Assembly: GCF_905171765.1 (NCBI RefSeq)
Contig: NC_053392.1
Location: 448,412,837-448,476,836 of the forward strand
DNA from: Bufo bufo
Taxonomy: Eukaryota > Chordata > Amphibia > Anura > Bufonidae
Length of the DNA stretch: 64,000 nt
Direction of reading: 5' to 3'
A program made the position numbers and the translations under genes. The notes under the pieces were generated by a model. It did no database searches. It was not told the DNA's origin and saw nothing but the letters and a program-made list of their open reading frames with translations. Positions 10,761-19,578 of the stretch are shown one piece after another (the first letter of the stretch is position 1; each line of letters opens with the position of its first letter).

Positions 10761-11289
10761 TCAGCGAATACCTTAGGGTGTGTACTTTCCGAAATGGGGT
10801 CATTTGTGGGGTGTTTGTACTGTCTGGCCATTGTAGAACCTCAGGAAACATGACAGGTGCTCAGAAAGTCAGAGCTGCTTCAAAAAGCGGAAATTCACAT
10901 TTTTGTACCATAGTTTGTAAACGCTATAACTTTTACCCAAACCATTTTTTTTTTACCCAAACATTTTTTTTTTATCAAAGACATGTAGAACTATAAATTT
11001 AGAGCAAAATTTCTATATGGATCTCGTTTTTTTTGCAAAATTTTACAACTGAAAGTGAAAAATGTCATTTTTTTGCAAAAAAATCGTTAAATTTCGATTA
11101 ATAACAAAAAATGTCAGCAGCAATGAAATACCACCAAATGAAAGCTCTATTAGTGAGAAGAAAAGGAGGTAAAATTCATTTGGGTGGTAAGTTGCATGAC
11201 CGAGCAATAAACGGTGAAAGTAGTGTAGGTCAGAAGTGTAAAAAGTGGCCTGGTATTTCAGGGTGTTTAAGCACTGGGGGCTGAAGTGG

Positions 11290-12313
11290 TTAAGTAATGT
11301 CATAGCCAGACCCTTATTTCTGATATTTGCAGATTCTATACTGACAGGGAATGTCCCACAGGATTGGCGCATGGCAAATGTGGTGCCAATATTCAAAAAG
11401 GGTCCAAAAACAGAGCCTGGAAACTATAGGCCGGTAAGTTTAACATCTGTTGTGGGTAAACTGTTTGAAGGTTTTCTGAGAGATGCTATCTTGGAGCATC
11501 TTAACAGAAATAAGCAAATAACGCCATATCAGCATGGCTTCGTGAGGGATCGGTGATGTCAAACTAATTTAATCAGTTTCTATGAGGAGGTAAGTTCTAG
11601 ACTTGACAGCGGCGAATCAATGGATGTCGTGTATCTGGACTTCTCCAAAGCATTTGACACTGTACCACATAAAAGGTTAGTATATAAAATGAGAATGCTC
11701 GGACTGGGAGAAAACGTCTGTAAGTGGGTAAGTAACTGGCTCAATGATAGAAAACAGAGGGTGGTTATTAACGGTACATACTCAGATTGGGTCACTGTCA
11801 TTAGTGGGGTACCTCAGGGGTCAGTATTGGGCCCTATTCTCTTCAATATATTTATTAATGATCTTGTAGAAGGCTTGCATTGTAAAATATCAATTTTCGC
11901 AGATGACACTAAACTGTGTAAAGTAAATAACACTGAAGAGGACAGTATACTACTACAGAGGGATCTGGATAGATTGCAGGCTTGGGCAGATAAGTGGCAG
12001 ATGAGGTTTAACACTGACAAATGTAAAGTTATGCACATGGGAAGGAATAATGCAAGTCACCCGTACATACTAAATGGTAAAACACTCGGTAACACTGACG
12101 TGGAAAAGGATCTAGGAATTTTAATAAACAGCAAACTAAGCTGCAAAAACCAGTGTCAGGCAGCTGCTGCCAAGGCCAATAATATAATGGGTTGCATCAA
12201 AAGGGGCAGAGATGCCCGTGATGAGAACATATTCCTACTACTTTACAAATCATTATTCAGACCACACATGGAGTACTGTGTACAGTTCTGGGCTCCAGTG
12301 AACAAGGCAGACA
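11290..12313 (+). pseudogene. LINE reverse transcriptase (CR1/L2-like), main part
   Basis: The frame resumes with LSNVIARPLFLIFADS after the piggyBac TTAA, in phase with the fragment at 4396-4491. Conserved reverse transcriptase blocks follow: FKKG and NYRPVSLTS (about 11390-11445), MDVVYLDFSKAFDTVPH (about 11620, catalytic-site region A), SGVPQGSVLGP (about 11800), and FADDTKL (about 11895, the catalytic YxDD-type motif). There is one in-frame TGA near 11554, after FVRDR. The frame is cut at about 12313, after FWAPVNKADI, by a hAT fragment on the other strand. This is the Jockey/CR1-L2 type of LINE enzyme, which copies its own RNA at the target site. Dead through stop, insertion and truncation. 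Confidence 0.93.
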
Positions 12314-12321
12314 TAGCAGAG

Positions 12322-13430
12322 CTTTTGCTGGGCGGCAGGTGCCAAAGTTCCTCCCGAGGTGGAGGAAGAGGCCGAGGCAGCAGCAGAAGAGGGAGCAGGA
12401 GGGGCCTGATCCCTTTCTTGGTTTTGAAGGTGCTTACTCCACTGCAGCCCGTGTCTCGCATGTAGATGCCTGGTCATGCAGGTTGTGCTAAGGTTCAGAA
12501 CGTTAATGCCTCGCTTCAGGCTCTGATGGCACAGCGTGCAAACCACTCGGGTCTTGTCGTCAGCACATTGTGTGAAGAAGTGCCATGCCAGGGAACTCCT
12601 TGAAGCTGCCTTTGGTGTGCTCGGTCCCTGTTGACGGTGGCCAGTAGCAGGCGAACTGTTTTGGCGACGGCTGCGCTGCTTTTGCACCCTGCTCCCGCTT
12701 TTGCTACGCTGTTGGCTCGGTCTCACCACTGCCTCTTCCTCCGAACTCTGAAAGTCAGTGGCACGACCTTCATTCCATGTGGGGTCTAGGACCTCATCGT
12801 CCCCTGCATCGTCTTCCACTCAGTCTTCTTCCCTGACCTCCTTTTCAGTCTGCACACTGCAGAAAGACGCAGCAGTTGGCACCTGTATTTCGTCATCATC
12901 AGAGACGTGCTGAGGTGGTATTCCCATGTCCTCATCAGGAAACATAAGTGGTTGTGCGTCAGTGCATTCTATGTCTTCCACCCCTGGGGAAGGGCTAGGT
13001 GGATGCCCTTGGGAAACCCTGCCTGCAGAGTCTTCAACAGCATAAGAAACTGCTGCATGACTTGAGGCTCAGACAGGTTCCCCGATATGCACGGGGGTGA
13101 TGTGACAGACTGATGGGCATGGGTTTCAGGCGCCACCTGTACGCTTTCTGCAGAAGACTGGGTGGGAGATAATGTGAACGTGCTGGATCCACTGTCGACC
13201 ACTTAATTGACGAGCGCCTGTACTTGCTAAGGCCTTACCATCCTTAGAACGGCATTAGGCCCCACCAAATATCGCTGTCGATTCTGGCGGCTACTGGGAC
13301 CTGAGGTAGTAGGTTCATTAGGACATGTAGCTGTGGCAGAACGGCCATGTCCTCTCCCTGCACCAGAGGCTCCACCAACACCACCACCACGACCACGACG
13401 CGTCCCTTATTAGATGTTTGCCTCATAGTT
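12322..13430 (-). pseudogene. hAT transposase N-terminus with BED-type zinc finger
   Basis: On the minus strand, from about 13426 downward, the sequence encodes a glycine/arginine-rich start, then Ser/Thr-rich segments, then DDEVLDPTWNEG and a BED-like finger CTLCHQSLKRGIN with HLHARH (about 12460-12560). The layout (acidic DPTWN/DTTWE motif, basic stretch, finger) matches the plus-strand hAT at 20205-20672. Several frameshifts and stops separate the pieces (13244-13426, 12969-13202, 12330-12819). Only DNA-binding parts survive. Confidence 0.75.
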
Positions 13431-13499
13431 ATCGTTCACAAAAGCAAAGTAAAAAGTGGTTAAGTATGTTAAAAATAATTTACCGCCAATATTAACCCT

Positions 13500-14215
13500 G
13501 ATGTAGGGTATTGCACTCTATTTGTTTTTTTAAAACTCAATATGACAGCGGTATTTGTGGCCTAAATGTAACACTCACTTATGCATGTCTTATCCTAGAT
13601 GTGCAGTATATCAGAGGGTTTTTTCACCCCAGTAACCAAAAAGCCGTATTTCTGGCCTAAATGTGACAGTCACTTATGCACGTCTAATCCTAGATGTGCA
13701 GTATATCAGTGGCTTTTTTCACTCCAGTAACCAAAAAGCCGTATTTTTGGCCTAAATGTGACAGTCACTTATGCTTGTCTAATCCCAGATGTGCAGTATA
13801 TTAGAGGGTTTTTTCACCCTAACCAAAAAGCTGTATTTCTGTCCTAAATGTGACAGTGATTTATGCACGTGTAATCCCAGATGTGCAGTATATGAGAGGC
13901 TTTTTTCACCCCAGTATGCCAAAGCCGTATTTATGGCGTAAATGTGACAGTGACTTATGCACGTGTAATCCCAGATGTGCAGTATATGAGAGGCTTTTTT
14001 CACCCCAGTAACCAAAAAGCTGTATTTCTGTCCTAAATGTGACAGTGACTTATGCACGTGTAATCACAGATGTGCAGCATATTAGAGGCTTTTTTCACCC
14101 TAACCAAAAAGCTGTATTTCTATCCTAAATGTGACAGTCACTTATGCTTGTCTAATCCCAGATGTGCAGTATATTAGAGGGTTTTTTCACCCCAGTATGC
14201 CAAAGCTGTATTTCT
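13500..14215 (-). repeat. tandem repeat in hAT leader, about 7 copies of roughly 105 bases
   Basis: Each unit contains CCAAAAAGC (or GCCAAAGC), GTATTTCTG, CTAAATGTGACAGT, CTTATGC, TAATCC, AGATGTGCAGTATAT and GGCTTTTTTCACC. Copies start near 13540, 13640, 13735, 13825, 13920, 14010 and 14100. They lie between the 5' end and the coding part of the minus-strand hAT fragment. Frames such as 13779-14057 are products of the repeat and not genes. Confidence 0.85.
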
Positions 14216-14499
14216 GGACTTGCAGATAGCCTATGCTGGTGCACTATCGTTGCATAAAATGGCTGCCGATCAGGTATTGATATTGATGAAATGAAGAAAA
14301 AAAAAGTTTGTTTTCAGCAGTAGTTGGCTCAGGGCAGGCTTAAAAAAATTGTGCACCGCACCCACAAAAAACTTTTTCTGTAGATCGCTGAGTACATAAA
14401 CCAGTTCTTGATAAGATTGCTCCCTGATCTCTCCCTCACAGCAGCTGCAGCCTCTCCCTACACTAATCCGAGCAAAGTGACAGGCGGCGCTAAGTGACT

Positions 14500-14580
14500 C
14501 CAGCTTAAATAGAGGCTGGGTCACATGCTGCAGTTGGCCAATCACAGCCATGCCAATAGTAGGCATGGCTGTGATGGCCT
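14500..14580 (-). promoter_or_regulatory. possible hAT promoter: hairpin, CCAAT box and TATA-like box
   Basis: On the minus strand: inverted arms ATCACAGCCATGCC and GGCATGGCTGTGAT (14540-14575), an adjacent CCAAT-type sequence (GGCCAATCACAG on the plus strand), GTGACCC, then a TATA-like CTATTTAAG at 14503-14513. The same order occurs at 39850-39930. Inferred promoter of the element. Confidence 0.45.
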
Positions 14581-14999
14581 TTTGGGGCAAGTAGTACGAC
14601 ACTTGTTGATTGGCTGCTTTGCAGCCTTTCAAAAAGCGCCATAAAAATCGGCGAACACCGAACCCGAACTTTTACGAAAATGTTCGGGTCCGGGTGCCGA
14701 AAAGCCTAAAGTTCGGTGCGAACCCAAACTTTACAGTTCGGGTTCGCTCAACTCTACCCATGACACATCCATCAGGTGGTACAGGACAGCCAATTAAAAT
14801 GTTTCAGCACATGGATATACCCCCTACCTCATAAATAAACCTGATCTGGCCGCCATTTTACATTCAGTCTTTAGCCAGTGTAGGGAGAGGGTGCTGTGTG
14901 GAGCAGGGACAGACTGTTAGGGACACCAAATGCTAGCTAATAGGGCCACAAACTTCCTTTTAAGGACTGGTATAGGTGTGCTATCAATAGCTGTGACTT

Positions 15000-15440
15000 A
15001 CTGAGGGGTGTAATATACTTATAATATACTTTCTAACATAGAAAGTATATTATAGTGCATTTGTATTGTGCAGCAGTTGCGTGCGGTTCCGCTGTGATAC
15101 TGCAGCTACACTGCAGTGCCCAACGCTATTGGAACAAATAATTTCTACTGGTGTGATATACCAGTTGCCCCCCAAAAAAACTGATTGAAGCAGGGGTGTG
15201 ATATATCAATCATATACTTTCTATATAGTGCATTTAGGTAGTGCAGCATTTGTTTGCGGTTTAGCTGTGTTACCTCAGCTATAGATAGTGCCAAACGCTA
15301 ATGGAACAAATAATTTCCACTGGTGTGATATACCAGTTGCCCCCCCAAAAAACTGCTTGAAGCAGGGGTGTGATATATCAATCATATACTTTCTATATAG
15401 TGCATTTGGGTAGTGCAGCATTTGTTTGCGGTACCTCAGC
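15000..15440 (+). repeat. tandem repeat in hAT leader, about 2.5 units of roughly 185 bases
   Basis: Units contain ATATACTTTCTA, TAGTGCATTT, TAGTGCAGCA, TTTGCGGT, CAGCTA, GGAACAAATAATTT and GGTGTGATATACCAGTTGCC. Copies begin near 15035, 15210 and 15390 (the last one partial). Confidence 0.75.
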
Positions 15441-15743
15441 TACAGATAGTGACAGACGACATTGTAACAACGTACTCCCGTGGCCTAAAATAAAAAATTT
15501 CTAGGCTCCAACAGGATACATTTCTGAAAAATGTCCCTTGATTAAGATATATATTTTTTGTTGGAATTTTTGTCATTGATATGTCACTGTTCATGTTGTG
15601 GGACTATTTGTACACTTCTACTAAGTATTTGGTGGCTGCAAATATGAGCTGAAGGTTTTTCAGGATCACCTGCCATTAAAGTGAATGGGGCCCGCCGTGA
15701 ACTTGCGGTTTGTGAACATTTGATCGTGTTCGCGAACCGTCCC

Positions 15744-15872
15744 ATGGGATAGGCATAATAAGGCCATCCTTCATATAAGATAGGGCTAGGGGCTAGTCAT
15801 AGTATTCAGTATATTGGACAGGCTAGATGGGCCAAATGGTTCTTATCTCCCGACATATTCTATGTTTCTATG
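15744..15872 (+). mobile_element. LINE 3' tail inserted in the hAT terminus
   Basis: The segment ATGGGATAGGCATAATAAGG through GGGCCAAATGGTTCTTATCT to ATTCTATGTTTCTATG is the characteristic 3' end of a CR1/L2-type LINE in frogs and reptiles (known from memory). It splits GCGAACCGTCCC from TCCCGGACGATG, with TCCC present on both sides as a possible short duplication. It is strongly 5'-truncated, as is usual for these retrotransposons. Confidence 0.65.
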
Positions 15873-15895
15873 TCCCGGACGATGTTCGTCCATCA

Positions 15896-16157
15896 CTAAT
15901 CTCTACTGCTAATTCTTGAGATAGGTTGATATCTATATAAGTTAATTGCAGCTAACTGTATACATTTCTCATATTCTTTCTTTCATGGCTTGTTCCTACT
16001 AGTTTTAGTTTAGTCCTTAAACTAATCAGGTTACAATTCCTGCTAAGCACAGCAATGGAGTGTATATTTGTTCAAACAGTGATTTTAATAACCACAGATT
16101 TTCCTTTCCTGACCAGCTCTCCCTATTGACATGACATAAACAGATGCATTTTCTCAC
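15896..16157. other. unassigned intron beside SMOC2 exon
   Basis: No repeat or gene recognised. This is the start of the SMOC2 intron downstream of the exon at 16158-16257 (minus strand). Confidence 0.5.
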
Positions 16158-16257
16158 CTGGACACCGAGGAGTTTTGTGTACAACTGCAGTCCCACTGAG
16201 TGGCCGACCATTTGGAGATACACACCAACAGTATCCTGTGTAACTGTGACACTGTAC
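16158..16257 (-). CDS. SMOC2: SMOC2 exon, first thyroglobulin type-1 repeat
   Basis: On the minus strand this 100-bp exon reads VQCHSYTGYCWCVSPNGRPL then SGTAVVHKTPRCPG. This is the CWCV core and C-terminal part of a thyroglobulin type-1 domain and is very close to the first such domain of vertebrate SMOC2. The exon is bounded by an acceptor (TTTACAG, complement of 16258-16264) and a donor (CAG then GTGAG, complement of 16153-16160). It begins on a codon boundary and ends in phase 1, joining the exon at 40213-40319 without disturbing the frame. SMOC2 is a secreted, calcium-binding matricellular protein (SPARC family) acting in the extracellular matrix and on BMP and growth-factor signalling. 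SMOC1 is less likely from the residues. Confidence 0.92.
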
Positions 16258-16440
16258 CTGTAAACATACCAAATGATTATGTTATTATATTTCACAACTA
16301 AAAAATAATACCATGACTGTTGTAAACAAAAACTCATAAGAAACACTGTGATTGAGCAATTAAAAAAGTTAGCATTTTTTTTTAAGCTCATATCTTAAAA
16401 TCCTATGTCACACAAGTTTTTTGAAAGAACTTACAGTATT
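16258..16440. other. SMOC2 intron next to exon
   Basis: AT-rich intron immediately upstream of the exon, with a pyrimidine-containing acceptor read on the minus strand. Nothing else recognised. Confidence 0.5.
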
Positions 16441-16640
16441 TTAACCTCTTCAGGACACAGCCTAGTTTGGTACCACATTTCACAAGTCATAACTGCATTT
16501 CAAAAGCAATAACTTTTTCAATGTTTCATTGATATAGCTTGTTCTAAATGGAACAAGTTATCGTTTTTAATGGCACCATTTTGGGTATATCAGGTGAATT
16601 GTATAACAAAAAAAATAATAATTGGGGGTAAAAAGTAGGA
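16441..16640. mobile_element. end fragment of a TTAA-type element
   Basis: It begins TTAACCTCTTCAGGACACAG, a terminus common to TTAA-duplicating frog elements, and continues with AATAACTTTTTCAATG and CACCATTTTGGG. The other terminus is not visible; the sequence passes into a hAT leader near 16640. No coding sequence. Confidence 0.45.
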
Positions 16641-16699
16641 AAAATCAGCACCGTTCTGCCATTGTTTTTAGGGTTTTGTTTTTATGGTGTTCAACGCAG

Positions 16700-16860
16700 C
16701 CAATAAACGTGCAGGTAGGTTCTGCCATTCACTGTAATAACATAGCCATGTTGGCTACTGGCATTACAGTGATTGGCTGGCAGGAACGCGCCATCGGGTG
16801 CTATATAGAACCCGATGACATGTGTTTGGCTCAGTCTTAGTCAGGGATTGCTGGAGAGCA
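16700..16860 (+). promoter_or_regulatory. possible hAT promoter: hairpin, CCAAT and TATA box
   Basis: CACTGTAATAACATAGCC with GGCTACTGGCATTACAGTG forms an interrupted inverted repeat (16732-16773). ATTGGCTGG (inverted CCAAT) follows, then GTGCTATATAGAACC, a TATA box, at 16799-16812. Just downstream come GGAGAG repeats and the leader. Inferred by similarity of order to the other hAT leaders in the window. Confidence 0.45.
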
Positions 16861-17179
16861 GAAGGGAGAGGTAGTGTAGGGAGTGAAATAGGAATATTTT
16901 AGTTTTTATACTTGTTAAAGACCCAAAAGTCCTTTTAAGGACTATTGTGTGGCAGCAATATATATTTTTAGTGCAACATGCACTAAATTGCTAAAACTTG
17001 TAAGAGACCCAAAAGTCCTTTAACGACTATAGTTGTATCTGGCAGCAATATATATATTTAGCCAGGGCCGGACTGGCCTGCCGGGATACCGGGAAATTTC
17101 CCGATAGGCCAGCAGGCCTGAGTGCCGCAAGGCCGCGGGCCTGGTGACAAGTGGGGGGGCGGGCGCTGCCGGCGGCAGG

Positions 17180-17395
17180 GCAGAGCAGGAGATGAGCGCT
17201 TCCATTGTGGAAGCGCTCATCTCCATAGTCATCTGTATTGCCGTCCTCAGGACGGCGATACAGATGCCTGTGCTGCGGCAGGGGAGGGAGAGGTGTGTCT
17301 CCTCCCGTTCCTCTGATAGGCTGCCGGCCTAGTGCTGGCAGCCTATCAGAGGCCGGTACAGGCGGCGCGATGACGTCATCGCGCCGCCTGAGCCG
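17180..17395. repeat. run of four GC-rich hairpins in the nested hAT
   Basis: Consecutive inverted repeats: GATGAGCGCTTCC with GGAAGCGCTCATC; GCCGTCCTCAGGACGGC, flanked by ATCTGTAT and ATACAGAT; CCTCTGATAGGCTGCCGGC with GCCTATCAGAGG; and CAGGCGGCGCGATGA with TCATCGCGCCGCCTG. They follow directly one after another. Confidence 0.8.
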
Positions 17396-17489
17396 TATAG
17401 CGAGGGACACAGGCCGGAAGAGGCCTGCATCGCATCGCATCACTGGAGGTAAGTATAAGTGTTTTCTTTTTTTTTATATATAGGTACAA

Positions 17490-17990
17490 TACTGGGCTGG
17501 CACATGATAAGGGGGACTACTGGGCTGGCACATGATAAGATGGGACTACTGGGCTGGCACATGATAAGGGGGGACTACTGGGCTGGCACATGATAAGGGG
17601 GGACTACTGGGCTGGCACATGATAAGGGGGGGGACTACTGGGCTGGCACATGATAAGGGGGGCTACTGACACATAAGGGGGCTACTGGCACATGATAAGG
17701 GGGACTACTGGCACATGATAAGGGGGACTACTGGCACATAAGGGGGGCTACTGGCACATAAGGGGCGGCTACTGGCACATAATAAGTGGGGCTACTGGCA
17801 CATAATAAGGTGGGGCTACTGGCACATAATAAGGGGGGCTACTGGCACATTATAAGGGGGGGCTACTGGCACATGATAGGGGGGCCACTCTGGCTACTGG
17901 CACATGATATGGGGGGGCTCTGGCTACTGGCACATGATATGGGGGGGCTCTGGCTACTGGCACATGATGGTGAGGGGGCTCTTATTAGTG
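17490..17990 (+). repeat. minisatellite in the nested hAT, about 18 imperfect units
   Basis: Units of about 21-30 bases follow the pattern CTACTGG(GCT)GGCACATGATAAGGGGG. Early copies carry an extra GGCT; later copies vary as ACATAATAAG or ACATGATATG with GGCTCTGG. Open frames here, such as 17786-17998, are repeat artefacts. Confidence 0.9.
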
Positions 17991-18689
17991 GCACATGATT
18001 GGGGGCATCTATGGGGGCACATCTTACTGGCAGATTATTGGGGGGCACTATAGGGGCATCTACTGAGGCTAAAAAGAAGGGGTATTTTATATGGGGGCTA
18101 TGTATAGGGGCATTTTATACTGGGACACATTATGGTGGGTACTATGGGAACGGGGGGGAGCACTATGGGGGTCATCTATGAGGGCACTGAGAAGGTGTAT
18201 ATTATATTGGCACATTATGGGAACATTAGCTCAACTCGGGGCATTACAAAGGGGTATGTTTTGCACATTATAAGGAGAATTATTACTAGTGGGGGGGCAT
18301 TATGGTGGGTTTTATTACTCCCCCATGGTATGACCCCCTAGTAGCAGCACCAGCCTCTCCCTGCTCTGCTATCCCTCTGCCCCTTCTCCAAATCCTTATT
18401 ATGAAATCTCTCTCATTAGGATAAAACACAACATCAGCTCCGCCGAGCCCCCGGCCAAGTGTTGAAGTGGTGTCCGAGATCCCCAAGGGCCAAGCCAAGT
18501 AACTGTAAGTTTTTATGGGGGTTCTACAAAAGAGCCATTCGTGGGGCAAAGTTCATATTCGTGTTTACACACGTGTTTTAAAATGAATGCTTTCTCCTAT
18601 TATAAACAAGTAAATAATGACGCAATGCTGTGGGGCTGGTGTGCAACTTTTTCCAGGGCTGGTTTTTATCCCCAGTCCGGCCCTGTATT

Positions 18690-19480
18690 TAGCGCAACCT
18701 GCGCTTAATAGCTTGCAATTGATTGGCCGCTGCAGACAGCGACATTATCTGCGCTACATCTCCTGTCTAACGTGTGAGCAGCCTAAAAATATCTGTGACA
18801 TCCAGTGTACTTCCCGTAGACTGTGTCCGCTGCGGACAGTTACATTACCTGCGCTACATCTCCTGTATAACGTTTGCGTATCCGAAATATCAGTGACATT
18901 CAGTCTAATTATTTTGCTGCTGGTGGCAGTGACATTACCTGCGCTACATCTCCAGTATAACGTTAGCGCATACGAAAGATCAGTGACATTCAGTCTAATT
19001 TTTTTCGCCGCTCGTGACAGCGACATTATCTGCGCTACATCTCCTGTTTAACGTGTGTGCAGCCTAAAAATATCTGTGACATCCAGTGTACTTTTTATGT
19101 AGACTGTGTCCACTGCGGACAGTTACATTCCCTGCGCTACATCTCCTGCATAACGTTTGCGTATCTAAAATATCTGTGACAGTCAAATTTTTATGCTGCT
19201 GGTGGCAGCGACATTACCTGCGCTAAATATCCTGTATAACGTTTGCCCATCCTAAATATCAGTGACATTAATTCACTGTAATTTTTTATTAGCCGGTGGT
19301 GACAGCGACATTATTGCGCTATACCTACTGTATAAAGTTTGTGCATCCTAAATATCAGTGACATTCATTCAGTGTAATTTTTTATTAGGCGGTGGTGACA
19401 GCGACATTACTTGCGCTATACCTCCTGTTTAACGTGTGTGCATCCTAAAAATATCTGTGACATTCTGTGTACTTTATTTG
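18690..19480 (+). repeat. tandem repeat in hAT leader, about 8 units of roughly 95 bases
   Basis: Each unit contains GACATTA(T/C)CTGCGCTACAT, CTCCTGT, TAACGT, a short AAATATC segment, GTGACAT(C/T)CAG and a TGGTGACAGC-like or CTGCGGACAG-like join. Copies start near 18740, 18840, 18930, 19020, 19120, 19210, 19310 and 19400. Apparent frames on both strands come from the repeat. Confidence 0.85.
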
Positions 19481-19578
19481 CGCATACACTTACAAAACCT
19501 GCTCTACTGTACGTGTGACATGCTTGCAAGCATATATACCATTTAATATGCGTAAGGCGAGCAGTAAGTGACAGAAAA

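Larger units (their letters stand above)
4492..11293 (+). mobile_element. piggyBac-like DNA transposon, copy 1 (6.8 kb)
   Basis: TTAA sits at both ends (4492-4495 and 11290-11293), the diagnostic piggyBac target duplication. The left interior begins CCACCTCCGG and the right interior ends CTGAAGTGG. The element holds a hairpin-rich left end, a transposase pseudogene (5447-7394), a 1 kb 3' part and a 2.4 kb array of alternating inverted repeats (8381-10760). A second copy lies inverted at 55034-60659. Removing this element and one TTAA restores an open LINE reverse transcriptase frame, which confirms both boundaries. Confidence 0.95.
12314..14756 (-). mobile_element. hAT element, 5' half only
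   Basis: On the minus strand the element starts at 14756 with TAGAGTTGAGCGAACCCG, continues through a promoter-like leader, a tandem-repeat leader (13500-14215) and a broken transposase N-terminus (13430 down to 12322). It then stops abruptly against the LINE at about 12313. The catalytic and dimerisation parts of a hAT transposase are absent, and no inverted end or 8-bp duplication is seen at the left, so it is truncated or was joined by a rearrangement. Confidence 0.7.
14757..15895 (+). mobile_element. non-autonomous hAT element
   Basis: The sequence starts near CCCATGACACATCC, has a promoter-like leader (CCAATTAAAATG near 14790, ATAAATAAACC near 14830), tandem units at 15000-15440 and no transposase. 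It ends with CGGACGATGTTCGTCCATCACTA at 15895, a typical frog hAT terminus. A LINE 3' tail interrupts it at 15744-15872. The left terminus is not clean because it abuts the other hAT at 14756. Confidence 0.55.
17063..18685. mobile_element. non-autonomous hAT element with exact 8-bp duplication
   Basis: Ends CAGGGCCGGACTGG and CCAGTCCGGCCCTG are perfect 14-base inverted repeats. Both sides carry TATTTAGC (17055-17062 and 18686-18693), the 8-bp duplication expected for hAT. The interior has strong palindromes (17180-17395), a minisatellite (17490-17990) and no transposase. It lies inside the leader of the larger hAT, so it is younger than that element. Confidence 0.95.

Noticed and set aside
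16026..16391. 121-codon minus-strand frame as a gene
   Set aside because: Only the middle third, in a different phase, encodes the SMOC2 exon with splice sites; the long frame itself reads through introns in the wrong phase.
17020..17483. Arginine-rich frames around the nested hAT left end
   Set aside because: They arise from GC-rich hairpins; overlapping frames on both strands and no domain.
17494..17990. CRISPR-like repeat array
   Set aside because: Units are contiguous with no unique spacers, lie inside a hAT element, and the genome is vertebrate. It is a minisatellite; the same holds for 22867-23260 and 63345-64000.
18617..19051. 144-codon frame with repeated CATSPV-type segments
   Set aside because: It is a read-through of the tandem hAT leader units and stops with the repeat.
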